Shown here in pieces: positions 51,110 through 61,745 of a stretch of DNA of 64,000 nt (positions are counted from its first letter, which is position 1; the number at the start of each line of letters is the position of its first letter). This DNA is from Clostridiaceae bacterium DTU079 (lineage in GTDB: Bacteria; Bacillota; Clostridia; Acetivibrionales; Acetivibrionaceae). The notes below the pieces were generated by a model. It was not told the origin of the DNA. It worked only from the letters and a program-made list of their open reading frames with translations, and did no database searches. The translations under genes and the position numbers were made by a program. The DNA is taken from positions 8,160 through 72,159 of the forward strand of contig LFSC01000056.1 in NCBI GenBank assembly GCA_001512505.1. The letters are read 5' to 3'.

Positions 51110-52086
51110 TTTATCACCAAATCCTCTTTAAAGAATAAATACCATAATGCGACAATTATCAACACAAAGAACATTACAATTACCATAGCAGCTGCACCAG
51201 GGCCAAACTGCCATAATTGGAATGAATTCCTGTGTATATTTGTCATCAGCAAGTCTCCCCAGTCACCAGGTATACCGGCACCATTACCGAACATCATGGA
51301 GACGATGTTGTATGAGTATATATTATTTATCAGGGAGAACATAATGTTAATAGAAAGAATCGGTTTAAGCAAAGGTAAAGTTATATTCCTGAACTGTTGC
51401 CAACCATTCGCACCATCTATTTCAGCAGCTTCATAATAATCCGGAGATATACTTTGAAGTCCTGCCAACATCAAAATCATAGACATCGGCAAACCTCTCC
51501 AGATAGTCGGAATAATTATGGCCCATATTTGATTTCTTCCTACCAACCAGAAAGGTTTGGTCGGAAATATGTGTAATATATCGTGGAATATAACATTAAT
51601 CAATCCACTATCCTGGAACCACAAAAATCCCCAAACTATACCAACAACATAAGAAGGAACAACCCATGGCATAAGAAGTGCTGTTCTTACAAGACCTTTT
51701 CCTTTAAATTCCCGGTTAACCAGCATGGCCATAATAAGACCAAATCCTAGTGTACACAGGGTTACAACAACAGTATAAATACCGGTATTCCTAAGAGCAT
51801 TCCAGAATCCGGTCCTTATCAAACTTTCTTTATTAAAAAGCACTTCGTAGTAGTTTTGAAGCCCAACAAACGGTGCATTCAAAAACTGTTTCATGGTCTT
51901 CATATTTAAATTAAGAAACGATATCCTAATACCGTTAATCATAGGAATGAAGTGAATAAACAACATCCCTAGAAAAGCAGGTAACAATAAAGCATAAGCA
52001 AACAAATTCTGCTTAATTGAATATAATAAATCACCTGTACTTTTTTTCTTAACCCCTATACTAGACTTTTTCAATTGAATATCCAT
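51106..52086 (-). CDS. Carbohydrate ABC transporter permease (MalF-like, CUT1)
   Basis: YYEAAEIDGANGWQQFRNITLPLLKPILSINIMFSLINN EAA motif. Confidence 0.93.
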   Translation of the reverse strand: MDIQLKKSSIGVKKKSTGDLLYSIKQNLFAYALLLPAFLGMLFIHFIPMINGIRISFLNLNMKTMKQFLNAPFVGLQNYYEVLFNKESLIRTGFWNALRNTGIYTVVVTLCTLGFGLIMAMLVNREFKGKGLVRTALLMPWVVPSYVVGIVWGFLWFQDSGLINVIFHDILHIFPTKPFWLVGRNQIWAIIIPTIWRGLPMSMILMLAGLQSISPDYYEAAEIDGANGWQQFRNITLPLLKPILSINIMFSLINNIYSYNIVSMMFGNGAGIPGDWGDLLMTNIHRNSFQLWQFGPGAAAMVIVMFFVLIIVALWYLFFKEDLVIK

Positions 52087-52140
52087 ATAATCAAGCTCCC
52101 AAATAATTTATATAACATCTTTATTTTGAGTATGAGTATT

Positions 52141-52177
52141 AATTTAGTGCAAGGCACATAATGCCTTGCACTAAATT
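52141..52177 (-). other. Intercistronic RNA stem-loop between SBP and permease genes
   Basis: Perfect 16-bp inverted repeat aatttagtgcaaggca/tgccttgcactaaatt, 5-nt loop, no T-tract. Confidence 0.85.
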
Positions 52178-52228
52178 AAATTTACTTTTACTTATAATCA
52201 AGTATCTATTCCAGAAAGTTAGGATTAA

Positions 52229-53638
52229 TTATTCCGCACTTTCTTCGACCTGTAATTCAACTTCATTTTCTTTCAATACAGCATTGATCTGATTTTCAAT
52301 ATCCTTAACAACTTGCTTTGTCTTATCAAAGCTGTATGTACCTTCGATCTGCATAGCATTGTCCCAAACTTTGGACAAACCTTGTGTGAAGTATGTTTCT
52401 GAAGGTGACCAACCAGGAACTCCTTTATAGTGCTTAGCATACTGCATTTGTTCTTTGAATACCTTCTTGAAACTGTCTTCAGTAATTGACGGATCATCAT
52501 ATGCTTCTTTTGTAGTAGGAAGGTTACCAGTTACAGTGGAGTAACCAATCTGTGCATCTTTTGATGCAAGATAGTTGAGAAGCTGAACAGCTTCATCCTG
52601 ATGCTCAGTTGTATCGAATATACAAAGTGCACTACCACCTGCAAATGCGAATCTTCCTTTAGGTCCTTTCGGAACCAAAGTAACTCCAACCTTATCTACA
52701 AAGTCACTTTCTCCGGAATCCTTCTTATCATTCATTCTCTTTGCAACCCATGGACCCATGAAGGATGTTGCATATCCGCCAGCCTCAAATGTAGACTCAA
52801 CATGGTTAGTATCTTTTTCAAGTGAAGTTTTATCCATTAAACCTGCAACAGCAAGCTCTGAATAGAATCTGATACCTTCGAGAGCTGCATCTGATGAGAA
52901 TGCTGCAGTCTTACCGTCTTCACTGAGGAAGTCTCCACCTGCTCCGTATACCCAGATTGAGAAGTTGTGAATAACGTTCCAGTCATTCTTACCGGGCATA
53001 CCCAATGCAGGGAGTTTCTGACCGTCGATTTCAACATTGTTTAACTTTTCAAGAGCTGCTTTAAAGGAATCCCAAGTTTCAAAATCCTTTGTAGGATCTA
53101 CGCCAACTTTTTCACAAGCATCTTTTCTGTAGTAAAGACCTCTTGTTTCTGTAAACCATGGCATACCATAGATTTCATTTCTGCCCATGATTCCCATGTA
53201 CTGCTGAGTTGCTTCTACGAAAGCATCCTTATTGATCTTACCGCTGAGGTCAACCAATCTACCCATTGAACCTATACCAGCAACCCAAGATGAACCCAAC
53301 TGTGAAATATCCGGAGCTTCTCCAGTCATGGAAGCTGCTGTAAGTCTTGTCCAAGCAGCACCCCAGTCAACAACTGTAGGTTGAAGTGTAATGTTCGGAT
53401 TTGCGTCTGAGAACGGTTTACAAACTGAAAGAAAATCTTCTGCCGGATTAGTACTGTTAGGCATAATCCAAATTTCAAGAGTTACCTGTTGTTTTTCTCC
53501 TCCTCCTTGGTTACCTGTTGAACCTTGTGTTGGTGCAGGAGAATTGGATGGCTTATCTCCACCGCCACATGCTGCGAGACTGAATGCCAATGCAGCACCA
53601 ACTAATAATGCAGTTACCTTTTTTAGCATAGTTTTGTT
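52229..53638 (-). CDS. Sugar ABC transporter substrate-binding lipoprotein (family 1)
   Basis: MLKKVTALLVGAALAFSLAACGGG lipobox; SBP_bac_1 fold features. Confidence 0.93.
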   Translation of the reverse strand, partial: NKTMLKKVTALLVGAALAFSLAACGGGDKPSNSPAPTQGSTGNQGGGEKQQVTLEIWIMPNSTNPAEDFLSVCKPFSDANPNITLQPTVVDWGAAWTRLTAASMTGEAPDISQLGSSWVAGIGSMGRLVDLSGKINKDAFVEATQQYMGIMGRNEIYGMPWFTETRGLYYRKDACEKVGVDPTKDFETWDSFKAALEKLNNVEIDGQKLPALGMPGKNDWNVIHNFSIWVYGAGGDFLSEDGKTAAFSSDAALEGIRFYSELAVAGLMDKTSLEKDTNHVESTFEAGGYATSFMGPWVAKRMNDKKDSGESDFVDKVGVTLVPKGPKGRFAFAGGSALCIFDTTEHQDEAVQLLNYLASKDAQIGYSTVTGNLPTTKEAYDDPSITEDSFKKVFKEQMQYAKHYKGVPGWSPSETYFTQGLSKVWDNAMQIEGTYSFDKTKQVVKDIENQINAVLKENEVELQVEESAE

Positions 53639-54123
53639 TCCCCCTTTAATGATATGATAATTTAGATATTGCTTATACAATAAATTATACTATAAATAAA
53701 TCTAAGAAAATACAACATGAAATAATTACTATTTTTAGTGAAAATATTACGTTATACTTCAAATTATGCGTTTTTCCTTGCTCTTAGTCATTTTTTTAGG
53801 CTACTGTATTAATTTTACTCTTAAGTCTTAATTACCCTAAAAAATGTCTGAAAACAAGTTCAAAAAGCCTACACTTAAAATAGCATCATTTACATATTGT
53901 CTATTGCATAAACAATATCCTTCACAATATATGGTTTCTACCATATATTATTCTTTTTACACCAAATATATGATATCATAAGAATTAAATTTAGGCAAAT
54001 AAATTTTATAGTATTAAGTTAATGTTTAGAAGCTTATATCGGATTATATAATAATACCGTATATTTCAATATCATGTATTTCTTAGTCAAATAATATTAA
54101 TATATTTAATATAACACGTGTAA

Positions 54124-54165
54124 AAGCACTATCATATGTTAATCATAAACCAAATGATAGTGCTT
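54124..54165. terminator. Hairpin downstream of spoIVA
   Basis: Perfect 12-bp stem aagcactatcat/atgatagtgctt. Confidence 0.6.
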
Positions 54166-54187
54166 AATGAATCCGAAGTATATCAAA

Positions 54188-55672
54188 TCACAGAATGATG
54201 CAGATAAGTCCTCCGCTTCCCTCATTTATTATTTTCTGTAGAGTCTCCTGCAATCTCAATTGGGCGCCGTCGGGCATCCTGAAAAGTTTGTTTTGCAGCC
54301 CTTCGTTCACAAGCTCATGCAGGGATTTGCCGAAAATATTGGATTGCCAGAGCTTCTCCGGTTCACTCTCAAATTCTTTAAGAAGATAATTCACCAATTC
54401 CTCCGATTGCTTTTCCGTTCCCACCAGAGGAGCAATTTCCGTTTCTATATCTGCCCGGATCATATGGATGGAAGGTGCACTTGCCCTGAGCTTAACGCCA
54501 AACCTGTTGCCCTGTTTAATTATCTCAGGCTCTTCCAGAGAAAGCTCTTCCAATTGAGGTGTAACAATACCATAGCCTTTTTGCTTGACATCATACAATG
54601 CTTCCCTAACCTTGTCATATTCTTTCTTAATTTTGGCAAGGTCAGTCATAAGAGATACAAGCTCATATTCCCCATTAATCTCAAGTCCGGTCCTTTCACT
54701 TAAGATGCGGTAAAACAAACCATCCTGTTCGTTTATTTCCATATATGCCGTTCCGGTTCCAAGATTGATTTTATCAATATAAGCCCGTTTTATAAACTCC
54801 CAATTATCAAAGCCGGACATTGCAGCTTTTATTTCACGAATCTTTGTAATTCCTCTAAATGCCTCCTTTATGGCATTTATCATATCAATTCTCAGCCAAT
54901 GGTCTTCTTCCAAAGATTCGATCCATTTCGGTATATTTATACCGATTTCCTTAATCGGGAACTCAAACAATACCTTTTCCATTATAGTATTGAGATCCTC
55001 GATCCTAAGCTGGGCACAATTGGTTCCGATGACCGGTACATTATATTTGGCTTCAAGCTCCTGCCTAAGCTTTTCTGTATCAGGATCCATAGGATTAACC
55101 GCATTCAAGATTATTACAAACGGCTTGTTGATTTCCTTTAATTCCTTAACTACACGTTCCTCCGCTTCCACATAGTCTTCCCTGTCAATATCGGTTATAC
55201 TTCCGTCGGTTGTAATTACCAAACCGATTGTGGAGTGGTCGTTAATAACCTTTTTTGTACCGATTTCAGCGGCCTGTACAAACGGTATCTGTTCATCGAA
55301 CCATGGTGTGGATACCATTCTGGGTGCATCATTTTCCATATGCCCTATAGCACCTTTTACCATATAACCTACACAGTCAACCAGTCTTACCTTGAACTGC
55401 ACATTTTCGTCCAGCTCAATCTTAACCGCTTCATTGGGTACAAATTTAGGTTCCGTGGTCATGATTGTACGTCCGGAAGCACTTTGAGGAAGCTCATCCT
55501 TTGCCCGTTCTCTTGAAAACTCATTTTCTATATTAGGTATAACCATTAAGTCCATAAATCTTTTAATAAAAGTGGACTTTCCTGTCCTCACAGGACCTAC
55601 AACACCAATATATATATCTCCCTGCGTTCTTTCAGATATCTGCTGGTATATATCGTATTTATCCACCCGCAA
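54188..55672 (-). CDS. spoIVA: Stage IV sporulation protein A
   Basis: DIYQQISERTQGDIYIGVVGPVRTGKSTFIKRFMDLMVIPNI...C-terminal GSGGLICIIL. Confidence 0.97.
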   Translation of the reverse strand: MRVDKYDIYQQISERTQGDIYIGVVGPVRTGKSTFIKRFMDLMVIPNIENEFSRERAKDELPQSASGRTIMTTEPKFVPNEAVKIELDENVQFKVRLVDCVGYMVKGAIGHMENDAPRMVSTPWFDEQIPFVQAAEIGTKKVINDHSTIGLVITTDGSITDIDREDYVEAEERVVKELKEINKPFVIILNAVNPMDPDTEKLRQELEAKYNVPVIGTNCAQLRIEDLNTIMEKVLFEFPIKEIGINIPKWIESLEEDHWLRIDMINAIKEAFRGITKIREIKAAMSGFDNWEFIKRAYIDKINLGTGTAYMEINEQDGLFYRILSERTGLEINGEYELVSLMTDLAKIKKEYDKVREALYDVKQKGYGIVTPQLEELSLEEPEIIKQGNRFGVKLRASAPSIHMIRADIETEIAPLVGTEKQSEELVNYLLKEFESEPEKLWQSNIFGKSLHELVNEGLQNKLFRMPDGAQLRLQETLQKIINEGSGGLICIIL

Positions 55673-56135
55673 ACCCCCCTTGCTTTATTTGAAGCTTATT
55701 GTCTTCAATTGATTTTTCACCCAAAACTTAAGCCAGCATATGATAATACCGTTTTGGATGCATTTATTTCAAACTGTATTGAATATTATCATCCAGTGCT
55801 TTTAACATAAAGGATTTTAATCCTGCGAAATGTTAAAACGCACTTCCTTTGTTTCGTTCCCGAATGCAAAAAATTATTTTCGCTTACGGGACATTGATTT
55901 TTTTAAGATCAAAGCTTAAGTTTTAAGTACTAGTACCCTTATCAATATAAATATATTGTCTATATTCTTTTAATATTACAAAAAGTAGAACAAAGCTAAG
56001 AAAAATGTTCCAAAAACTTTAGTTTGGCAGCCAAGAAACTTTAAATACCGGTTTCAATTTATTTCCGGTAAATAAAAAAAGTGGGCAGATATTTTAAATC
56101 CGCTCACTTTTTTATTATCTTTGATATCAATAGCT

Positions 56136-57152
56136 TTAAACTTGCTTATCCCACAGCTCCATGGCCTCATTTTTCTTATTTCTCATCATAAGGTCGGACA
56201 CGGCCACTTTGGCATTCTTCCCGTTGAATAATACCTCATATGCCTCAAAAGTTATGGGCATTGTCACACCTTTTTTATTTGCAAGCTCATATGCAGCTTT
56301 AGTGGTTGTAACTCCCTCAACAACCATTTTTACCTCATCCACGGCTTCTTTCAACGACTTACCCTGTCCTATCAATATTCCTGCCCTGCGGTTTCTGCTA
56401 TGCATACTGGTGCAGGTAACAATAAGGTCTCCAAAACCGCTAAGGCCGGCAAAAGTCTGCGGATTTGCCCCCATAGTAACTCCCAGTCTTGAAATTTCAG
56501 CAATTCCCCTTGTCATCAACGCCGCTTTGGTATTGTCGCCAAACCCGAGTCCATCGGAAATTCCGGCACATAAGGCAATAACATTTTTGAGTGCTCCTCC
56601 CAGCTCAACTCCAATAACATCGGAATTGGTATATACCCTAAACTTCGGAGTCATGAAAACATCCTGAACAAATTCCGCTGCTTTAATATCTTCGGAAGCC
56701 GCCACTACCGTAGTAGGAATATCCTTTGCCACCTCTTCAGCGTGACTGGGCCCGGACAATACCACAGTTTTTGCCTTCGGCAATTCCTGTTTTAAAACCT
56801 CCGACATTCTTAATCCCGTTCCCTCTTCCAGTCCTTTTGAACAGCTTACAATTATCGTATCATCTTTTATATACTTAGATATATCCTTGGAAACCTTTCT
56901 GGTTATCTGCGACGGCACTACCATAACCGCTACTTGTGCGCCGTTTAAACACTCTTCCATGTCGCCGGTACATAACACACCTTCAGGAACAAGGGTTCCC
57001 GGCAGTTTATGTAAATGTTCTCTTTTTTCATTAATCATTTTGATTTCATCTTCAAAGGCAGACCACATATAAACTCTGTGCCCGGCCTTTGCCAGCAAAA
57101 CGGCCAAAGCCGTCCCCCAGCTTCCTGCACCGATTACAGATATTTTGTTCAT
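56136..57152 (-). CDS. gpsA: NAD(P)H-dependent glycerol-3-phosphate dehydrogenase
   Basis: KISVIGAGSWGTALAVLLAKAGH...GLSGFGDLIVTCTSMHSRNR. Confidence 0.96.
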   Translation of the reverse strand: MNKISVIGAGSWGTALAVLLAKAGHRVYMWSAFEDEIKMINEKREHLHKLPGTLVPEGVLCTGDMEECLNGAQVAVMVVPSQITRKVSKDISKYIKDDTIIVSCSKGLEEGTGLRMSEVLKQELPKAKTVVLSGPSHAEEVAKDIPTTVVAASEDIKAAEFVQDVFMTPKFRVYTNSDVIGVELGGALKNVIALCAGISDGLGFGDNTKAALMTRGIAEISRLGVTMGANPQTFAGLSGFGDLIVTCTSMHSRNRRAGILIGQGKSLKEAVDEVKMVVEGVTTTKAAYELANKKGVTMPITFEAYEVLFNGKNAKVAVSDLMMRNKKNEAMELWDKQV

Positions 57153-57165
57153 CCTATACAACCTC

Positions 57166-57828
57166 CTAAGCTTCTCTCTTTTTGTCCCCTAATTTATTCT
57201 CGGTACCATTTAACAGCCTTTTAATATTCGAGCTATGTCTCAATATGACAAGAACAGCTACGAAAACTGCAAACACAATGTATTCCAAGCCTTTTCCCAT
57301 AAACGCAATAAGAAAGGGAAAAACCGCGGCGGCAATTATCGATCCCAATGATACATATCTGGTCAATGCGACAACCACCAGGAATATACCCAAAAGAATC
57401 AGACCTTGAATGGGAGCTGCTATCAATATAACGGCAAAAGTAGTTAATACTCCTTTACCGCCCTTAAAACCGAAATAAAGCGGCCAGTTATGCCCCAATA
57501 CCGACCCCGTACCTCCGGTCAAAACTCCAATTGCCATATGTTCCTTCAGCCAATCGGGTTCCGCTGCATTAAGACCTGCTTTAAAGATATAGTAACCGGC
57601 GACACATGCCAAAATTCCCTTTAGCAAATCCCCGATTATTACAAGCAAAGCCGGAAGCTTTCCCAATGTCCTCAAGGTATTTGTCATTCCGGCATTGCCG
57701 CTTCCATGTTTCCTCACATCAACACCATAGAACTTGCCCACTATAAGGGATGTATTGGCACTTCCAAGAAGATATCCCGCCAACAGGGCAAGCACAAGTT
57801 TTATTATGACCCAAACCAAATACATCAC
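57166..57828 (-). CDS. plsY: Glycerol-3-phosphate acyltransferase
   Basis: [15 protein letters not shown]...[20 protein letters not shown]...[16 protein letters not shown]. Confidence 0.95.
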   Translation of the reverse strand: MMYLVWVIIKLVLALLAGYLLGSANTSLIVGKFYGVDVRKHGSGNAGMTNTLRTLGKLPALLVIIGDLLKGILACVAGYYIFKAGLNAAEPDWLKEHMAIGVLTGGTGSVLGHNWPLYFGFKGGKGVLTTFAVILIAAPIQGLILLGIFLVVVALTRYVSLGSIIAAAVFPFLIAFMGKGLEYIVFAVFVAVLVILRHSSNIKRLLNGTENKLGDKKREA

Positions 57829-59147
57829 TCCTTTTCTTTTTCTCTGAGTATAAACCTTATCGGAGTTCCCTCAAATCCAAAACTCTTTCTTATTTGATTT
57901 TCAAGATACCTTTCATAAGAATAATGCATTAATTCCATATCGTTTATAAATAAAATAAATGAAGGCGGTTTCACGGATGCTTGTGTCATATAGTATATCT
58001 TGAGCCTCTTTCCTTTGTCCGAAGGCGGCTGTACTATTGCCACAGCCTGGTTTAGAATATCGTTTAGTACCCCGGTGGAAATCCTTAATGCTGCCTGCTC
58101 TGCTACTTTCTTTATCAATTCGTAAATTTTATCAACCCTTTGCCCGGTTTGGGCGGAAATGAAAATAACAGGTGCATACAGCATAAAGCCCAATTTTTCA
58201 TAAACCGTTTTTCGGTATTCTTCCAATGTACCGGTCTCTTTTTCGACTAAATCCCACTTATTTACAACTATTATCGATGCTTTCCCCTGTTCATGAGCAT
58301 ATCCGGCAATCTTAGTATCCTGCTCGGTAACCCCTTCCTGGGCATCAATCAATATAAGGCAAACATCCGCCCTTTCAATGGCTGTCCATGACCTAATGGT
58401 GCTGTACTTTTCTATGCTTTCGTTAATCTTGCTCTTCCTTCTTATTCCGGCAGTATCGATAAAAACAAATTTACCGTACTCGTTTTCAAAAAAGGTGTCA
58501 ATGGCATCCCTTGTGGTTCCCGGAATATCACTGACAATAACCCTATCCTCTCCCATTATCCTGTTGATAAGGGATGATTTTCCCACATTAGGTTTTCCCA
58601 CCACCGCAACACGGATGGCATCCTCGTCATAGTCGTCCTGATCATCTTCAGGAAAATATTTATAAACTTCATCCAGCAGATCCCCGATTCCCAGACCGTG
58701 AAGCGAAGAAATGGTCATCATTTCACCCAGACCAAGGTTATAAAACTCATAAACATCCGATGGAGGCTCTCCCACCTTATCAACTTTGTTGACTGTAAGA
58801 ATAACCGGCTTTTTCGTTTTTCTAAGCATATTGCTGACTTCCCTGTCGGAAGCGGTTATTCCGTCCTTCATATCAACCATAAAAATAATAACGTCAGCAG
58901 TTTCAATCGCTATTTCAGCCTGTCTCTTCATCTGCTGCATTATCTTGTCCTCGGCATAAGGCTCAATACCACCGGTGTCTATAAGAGTAAATTTTCGGTT
59001 TCGCCATTCCACCTCAGTGTATATCCTGTCCCTGGTTACTCCCGGTGTATCTTCAACAATGGAAATTCTCTTTCCGGCCAGATAATTAAAAAAAGTCGAC
59101 TTACCGACATTAGGTCTTCCTACCACTGCAACTACAGGTTTCGGCAA
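57825..59147 (-). CDS. der: Ribosome biogenesis GTPase Der, probable TTG start
   Basis: Tandem G domains [12 protein letters not shown] and [14 protein letters not shown] ggagg immediately upstream of TTG at 59147. Confidence 0.95.
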   Translation of the reverse strand: MPKPVVAVVGRPNVGKSTFFNYLAGKRISIVEDTPGVTRDRIYTEVEWRNRKFTLIDTGGIEPYAEDKIMQQMKRQAEIAIETADVIIFMVDMKDGITASDREVSNMLRKTKKPVILTVNKVDKVGEPPSDVYEFYNLGLGEMMTISSLHGLGIGDLLDEVYKYFPEDDQDDYDEDAIRVAVVGKPNVGKSSLINRIMGEDRVIVSDIPGTTRDAIDTFFENEYGKFVFIDTAGIRRKSKINESIEKYSTIRSWTAIERADVCLILIDAQEGVTEQDTKIAGYAHEQGKASIIVVNKWDLVEKETGTLEEYRKTVYEKLGFMLYAPVIFISAQTGQRVDKIYELIKKVAEQAALRISTGVLNDILNQAVAIVQPPSDKGKRLKIYYMTQASVKPPSFILFINDMELMHYSYERYLENQIRKSFGFEGTPIRFILREKEKE

Positions 59148-59331
59148 TTTATCTCCCTCCAAATCCAATAATGCAAAAATCCGTTTCCATATCTCTTTAT
59201 ATTTATAATTTTATTTATTTTCCTCTATGATAATCAATCTTAATCCGCTATTTAGGAAACTTTGCTCCATAAAATTTTGTCATTTTCTCTTTAACTCATA
59301 AACTGTAGCAATAACAAATCGAGCAATTACA

Positions 59332-60654
59332 TTATAAAGTAATTCCCAGTATTTTTTCAATAAAATCCTTTCCACAATTATCTACAACTGTAACCTTAAT
59401 ACCCAATTCCTTCTCAATCATCTTTACGGTATAATCATCAAGAAAAACCTCTTCGCCGGATCTTAACATGCTTCTCGATATCAAAAGCTCTTCGCCCAAG
59501 TCTTTGTTTAATAGCTGTTTTACCAGATCCTGCCCTGTAATAAGTCCCGTTACAGTTACATTTTCTCCAAAAAACTCATTCCTTATTTTATAAACATTAA
59601 CATTCAAATTTTTATATTTATTTTGAAGGATATCCGCCAATTCTTTAATATATTTATAGGATGAAACTCCGGTCGGTATTGAAATTTCTCTTTTCTTTTC
59701 CAGCGTAAAATCCAGTTGTCCGAAATATTCATAAAATTCCTGCCTTAACATCGCAATAAGTCCCACACCGTTTTCTATTTGAGGAAATTCCTCATATGCA
59801 GAATATTCCGGTATCGGAATCTCTGACATAATATAAAACTCATCCGCCGGATATACAACTCTGGATCCCTTATCTTGAAGAAGCTTTTTCTGCCAGGCTT
59901 CCACCTGTTCTATAACCTTTCGGGAAGACTCTTTGTCATAGGGCTTCAAATATGTTAAACCCTCACGATACTTTGTCAATCCGACGGGAACGACGGAAAT
60001 GCTGTTCATGACCGGATAAAGAGATGAAAGATCCTCAATTGACTTATCCAACTCAGACCCATCATTTATATCCCTGCATAATACTATTTGAGTATTAACC
60101 GTTATTCCTCCGTCTACCAATCTTTTTATTCTATTCATGATGTCCCCGGCAAATTTGTTGTTTAGCATAAATATTCTCAATTCAGGATTGGTTGTATGCA
60201 CGGAAATATTAATCGGAGACATTTTGTATTTTATAATCCTGTCTATATCGGCTGAGCCCATATTTGTCAAAGTCACATAATTGCCCATAAAAAAAGACAG
60301 CCTGGAATCATCGTCTTTAAAATAAAGAGTTTCTCTCATTCCTTTGGGCAATTGATCTATAAAGCAAAAAATACACTTATTTCGGCAGCTTTTTGCATCA
60401 TCAAGCATTAAATTCTCAAATTCAATGCCCAAGTCTTCATACTCATCTTTCTCAATTTCTACTTCCCAGATTTCTCCGCCCTTTTTCTGAACCTCCAACA
60501 AGATGGACTCATTGGCAATTAGAAATCTATAGTCAAATATATCAATTATTTTTTCTCCGTTTATAGATAGTATCAGGTCTCCTTTCTCAAGACCTGCCTC
60601 TTCTGCAATGCTGCCCGAAACAACATTGGTTATCGGTATCGGTTTATACTTCAA
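59332..60654 (-). CDS. DUF512 / PDZ-like radical SAM-type FeS protein (TIGR03279-like)
   Basis: N-terminal PDZ-like; CRNKCIFCFIDQLPKGMRETLYFKDDDSRLSFFMGNYVTLTN. Confidence 0.85.
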   Translation of the reverse strand: MKYKPIPITNVVSGSIAEEAGLEKGDLILSINGEKIIDIFDYRFLIANESILLEVQKKGGEIWEVEIEKDEYEDLGIEFENLMLDDAKSCRNKCIFCFIDQLPKGMRETLYFKDDDSRLSFFMGNYVTLTNMGSADIDRIIKYKMSPINISVHTTNPELRIFMLNNKFAGDIMNRIKRLVDGGITVNTQIVLCRDINDGSELDKSIEDLSSLYPVMNSISVVPVGLTKYREGLTYLKPYDKESSRKVIEQVEAWQKKLLQDKGSRVVYPADEFYIMSEIPIPEYSAYEEFPQIENGVGLIAMLRQEFYEYFGQLDFTLEKKREISIPTGVSSYKYIKELADILQNKYKNLNVNVYKIRNEFFGENVTVTGLITGQDLVKQLLNKDLGEELLISRSMLRSGEEVFLDDYTVKMIEKELGIKVTVVDNCGKDFIEKILGITL

Positions 60655-60719
60655 AACCCAAGTCCTCCCTATTTCTAATAAAAAGCAGGAAACTTCAAAT
60701 TTATTAATCCCTTCTAAGC

Positions 60720-60749
60720 AAAAAGCAGCAGGTTTAACTGCTGCTTTTA
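60720..60749 (-). terminator. Terminator after rpmF
   Basis: aaaagcagcag-gtttaa-ctgctgctttt. Confidence 0.8.
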
Positions 60750-60751
60750 CT

Positions 60752-60952
60752 CTATTCTACGCTTAGAACCTCAATTGCTTTACGTTCTCCTTTACGTACT
60801 ACTGTATAATGCCCACACTCTTTACAAACTCTATGAAGCAGCTTTAAGGAGTGACAACGAGGACACTCAACCAAATTTGGTGCTGACAGCTTCCATTGAG
60901 ATCTTCTTTTTCCCGTTCTCGCTTTAGACCATTTACGTTTTGGATTTGCCAT
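60752..60952 (-). CDS. rpmF: 50S ribosomal protein L32
   Basis: MANPKRKWSKARTGKRRSQWKLSAPNLVECPRCHSLKLLHRVCKECGHY. Confidence 0.97.
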   Translation of the reverse strand: MANPKRKWSKARTGKRRSQWKLSAPNLVECPRCHSLKLLHRVCKECGHYTVVRKGERKAIEVLSVE

Positions 60953-61059
60953 GACTTACACCTCCTCATCCCATACAACAATCCATTGTATACTAAGTAA
61001 AATCCAGTACTCATCGCGGGTACTCAATTTTATAATCATAATACATTTTAAATAAACAT

Positions 61060-61578
61060 TTAAGCATCCAAACTGCCCTTAAAAAAGTCCTTCAGTATAC
61101 TCATACGCGGGTCTGTTTCGTCATCGGAGCATTCACACTTGCCCTTGTTAAGATTTACCCCGCACTTCGGGCAAAAACCCTTGCACTCGTCATCACATAT
61201 CTGCCTGACGGGAAGGTTGAGTATTATATTGTCCTTTATTACTTTATCCAGCTCAACATACTTGCCCTGATATGTATATTGCTCATCGGTTTTATTGCTG
61301 TCTTCCTCAATAAAGTCCTCTTGTATATCTATGCGAACTATCGACTCAATATCTTTCAAGCATCGGGAACAATTTGTCCGATATTCGGCCACCAAATGAC
61401 CGTCAAGCTTAATAACACCTCCGGCATTTACCAACCTGCCCTTAAAGCTTACCGGCCGGTCGACGATAAAATCTCCCAGCGCAATAGTACTTTCCTCCAA
61501 CGGTTCATTAAGCTCAATATCCAGTGATGCTCCATCGCTCTTTAAAATATTTGATATGTCTATTTTCACATTCATCAC
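61060..61578 (-). CDS. YceD/DUF177 family protein
   Basis: NCSRCLKDIE...DEECKGFCPKCGVNLNKGKCEC; adjacent to rpmF. Confidence 0.9.
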   Translation of the reverse strand: MMNVKIDISNILKSDGASLDIELNEPLEESTIALGDFIVDRPVSFKGRLVNAGGVIKLDGHLVAEYRTNCSRCLKDIESIVRIDIQEDFIEEDSNKTDEQYTYQGKYVELDKVIKDNIILNLPVRQICDDECKGFCPKCGVNLNKGKCECSDDETDPRMSILKDFFKGSLDA

Positions 61579-61745
61579 CTCTTAAAACCGACAGTGAATA
61601 TTATACTAACTAATAATTCACATGTCAAGAATTATGTGAGAACCTTTTTTCTTTATTATCACACAATTGTATAAAATAATACACTTAGAATAAGTATCCG
61701 GCAATTAAGAATATTGCTGTACCTATCATCCCGGTATCCCCATAT

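Noticed and set aside
55672-55800. SigE-type promoter upstream of spoIVA
   Set aside because: A CATAT-like -10 with an ATA upstream is visible, but spacing and match are too poor to assert without TSS data.
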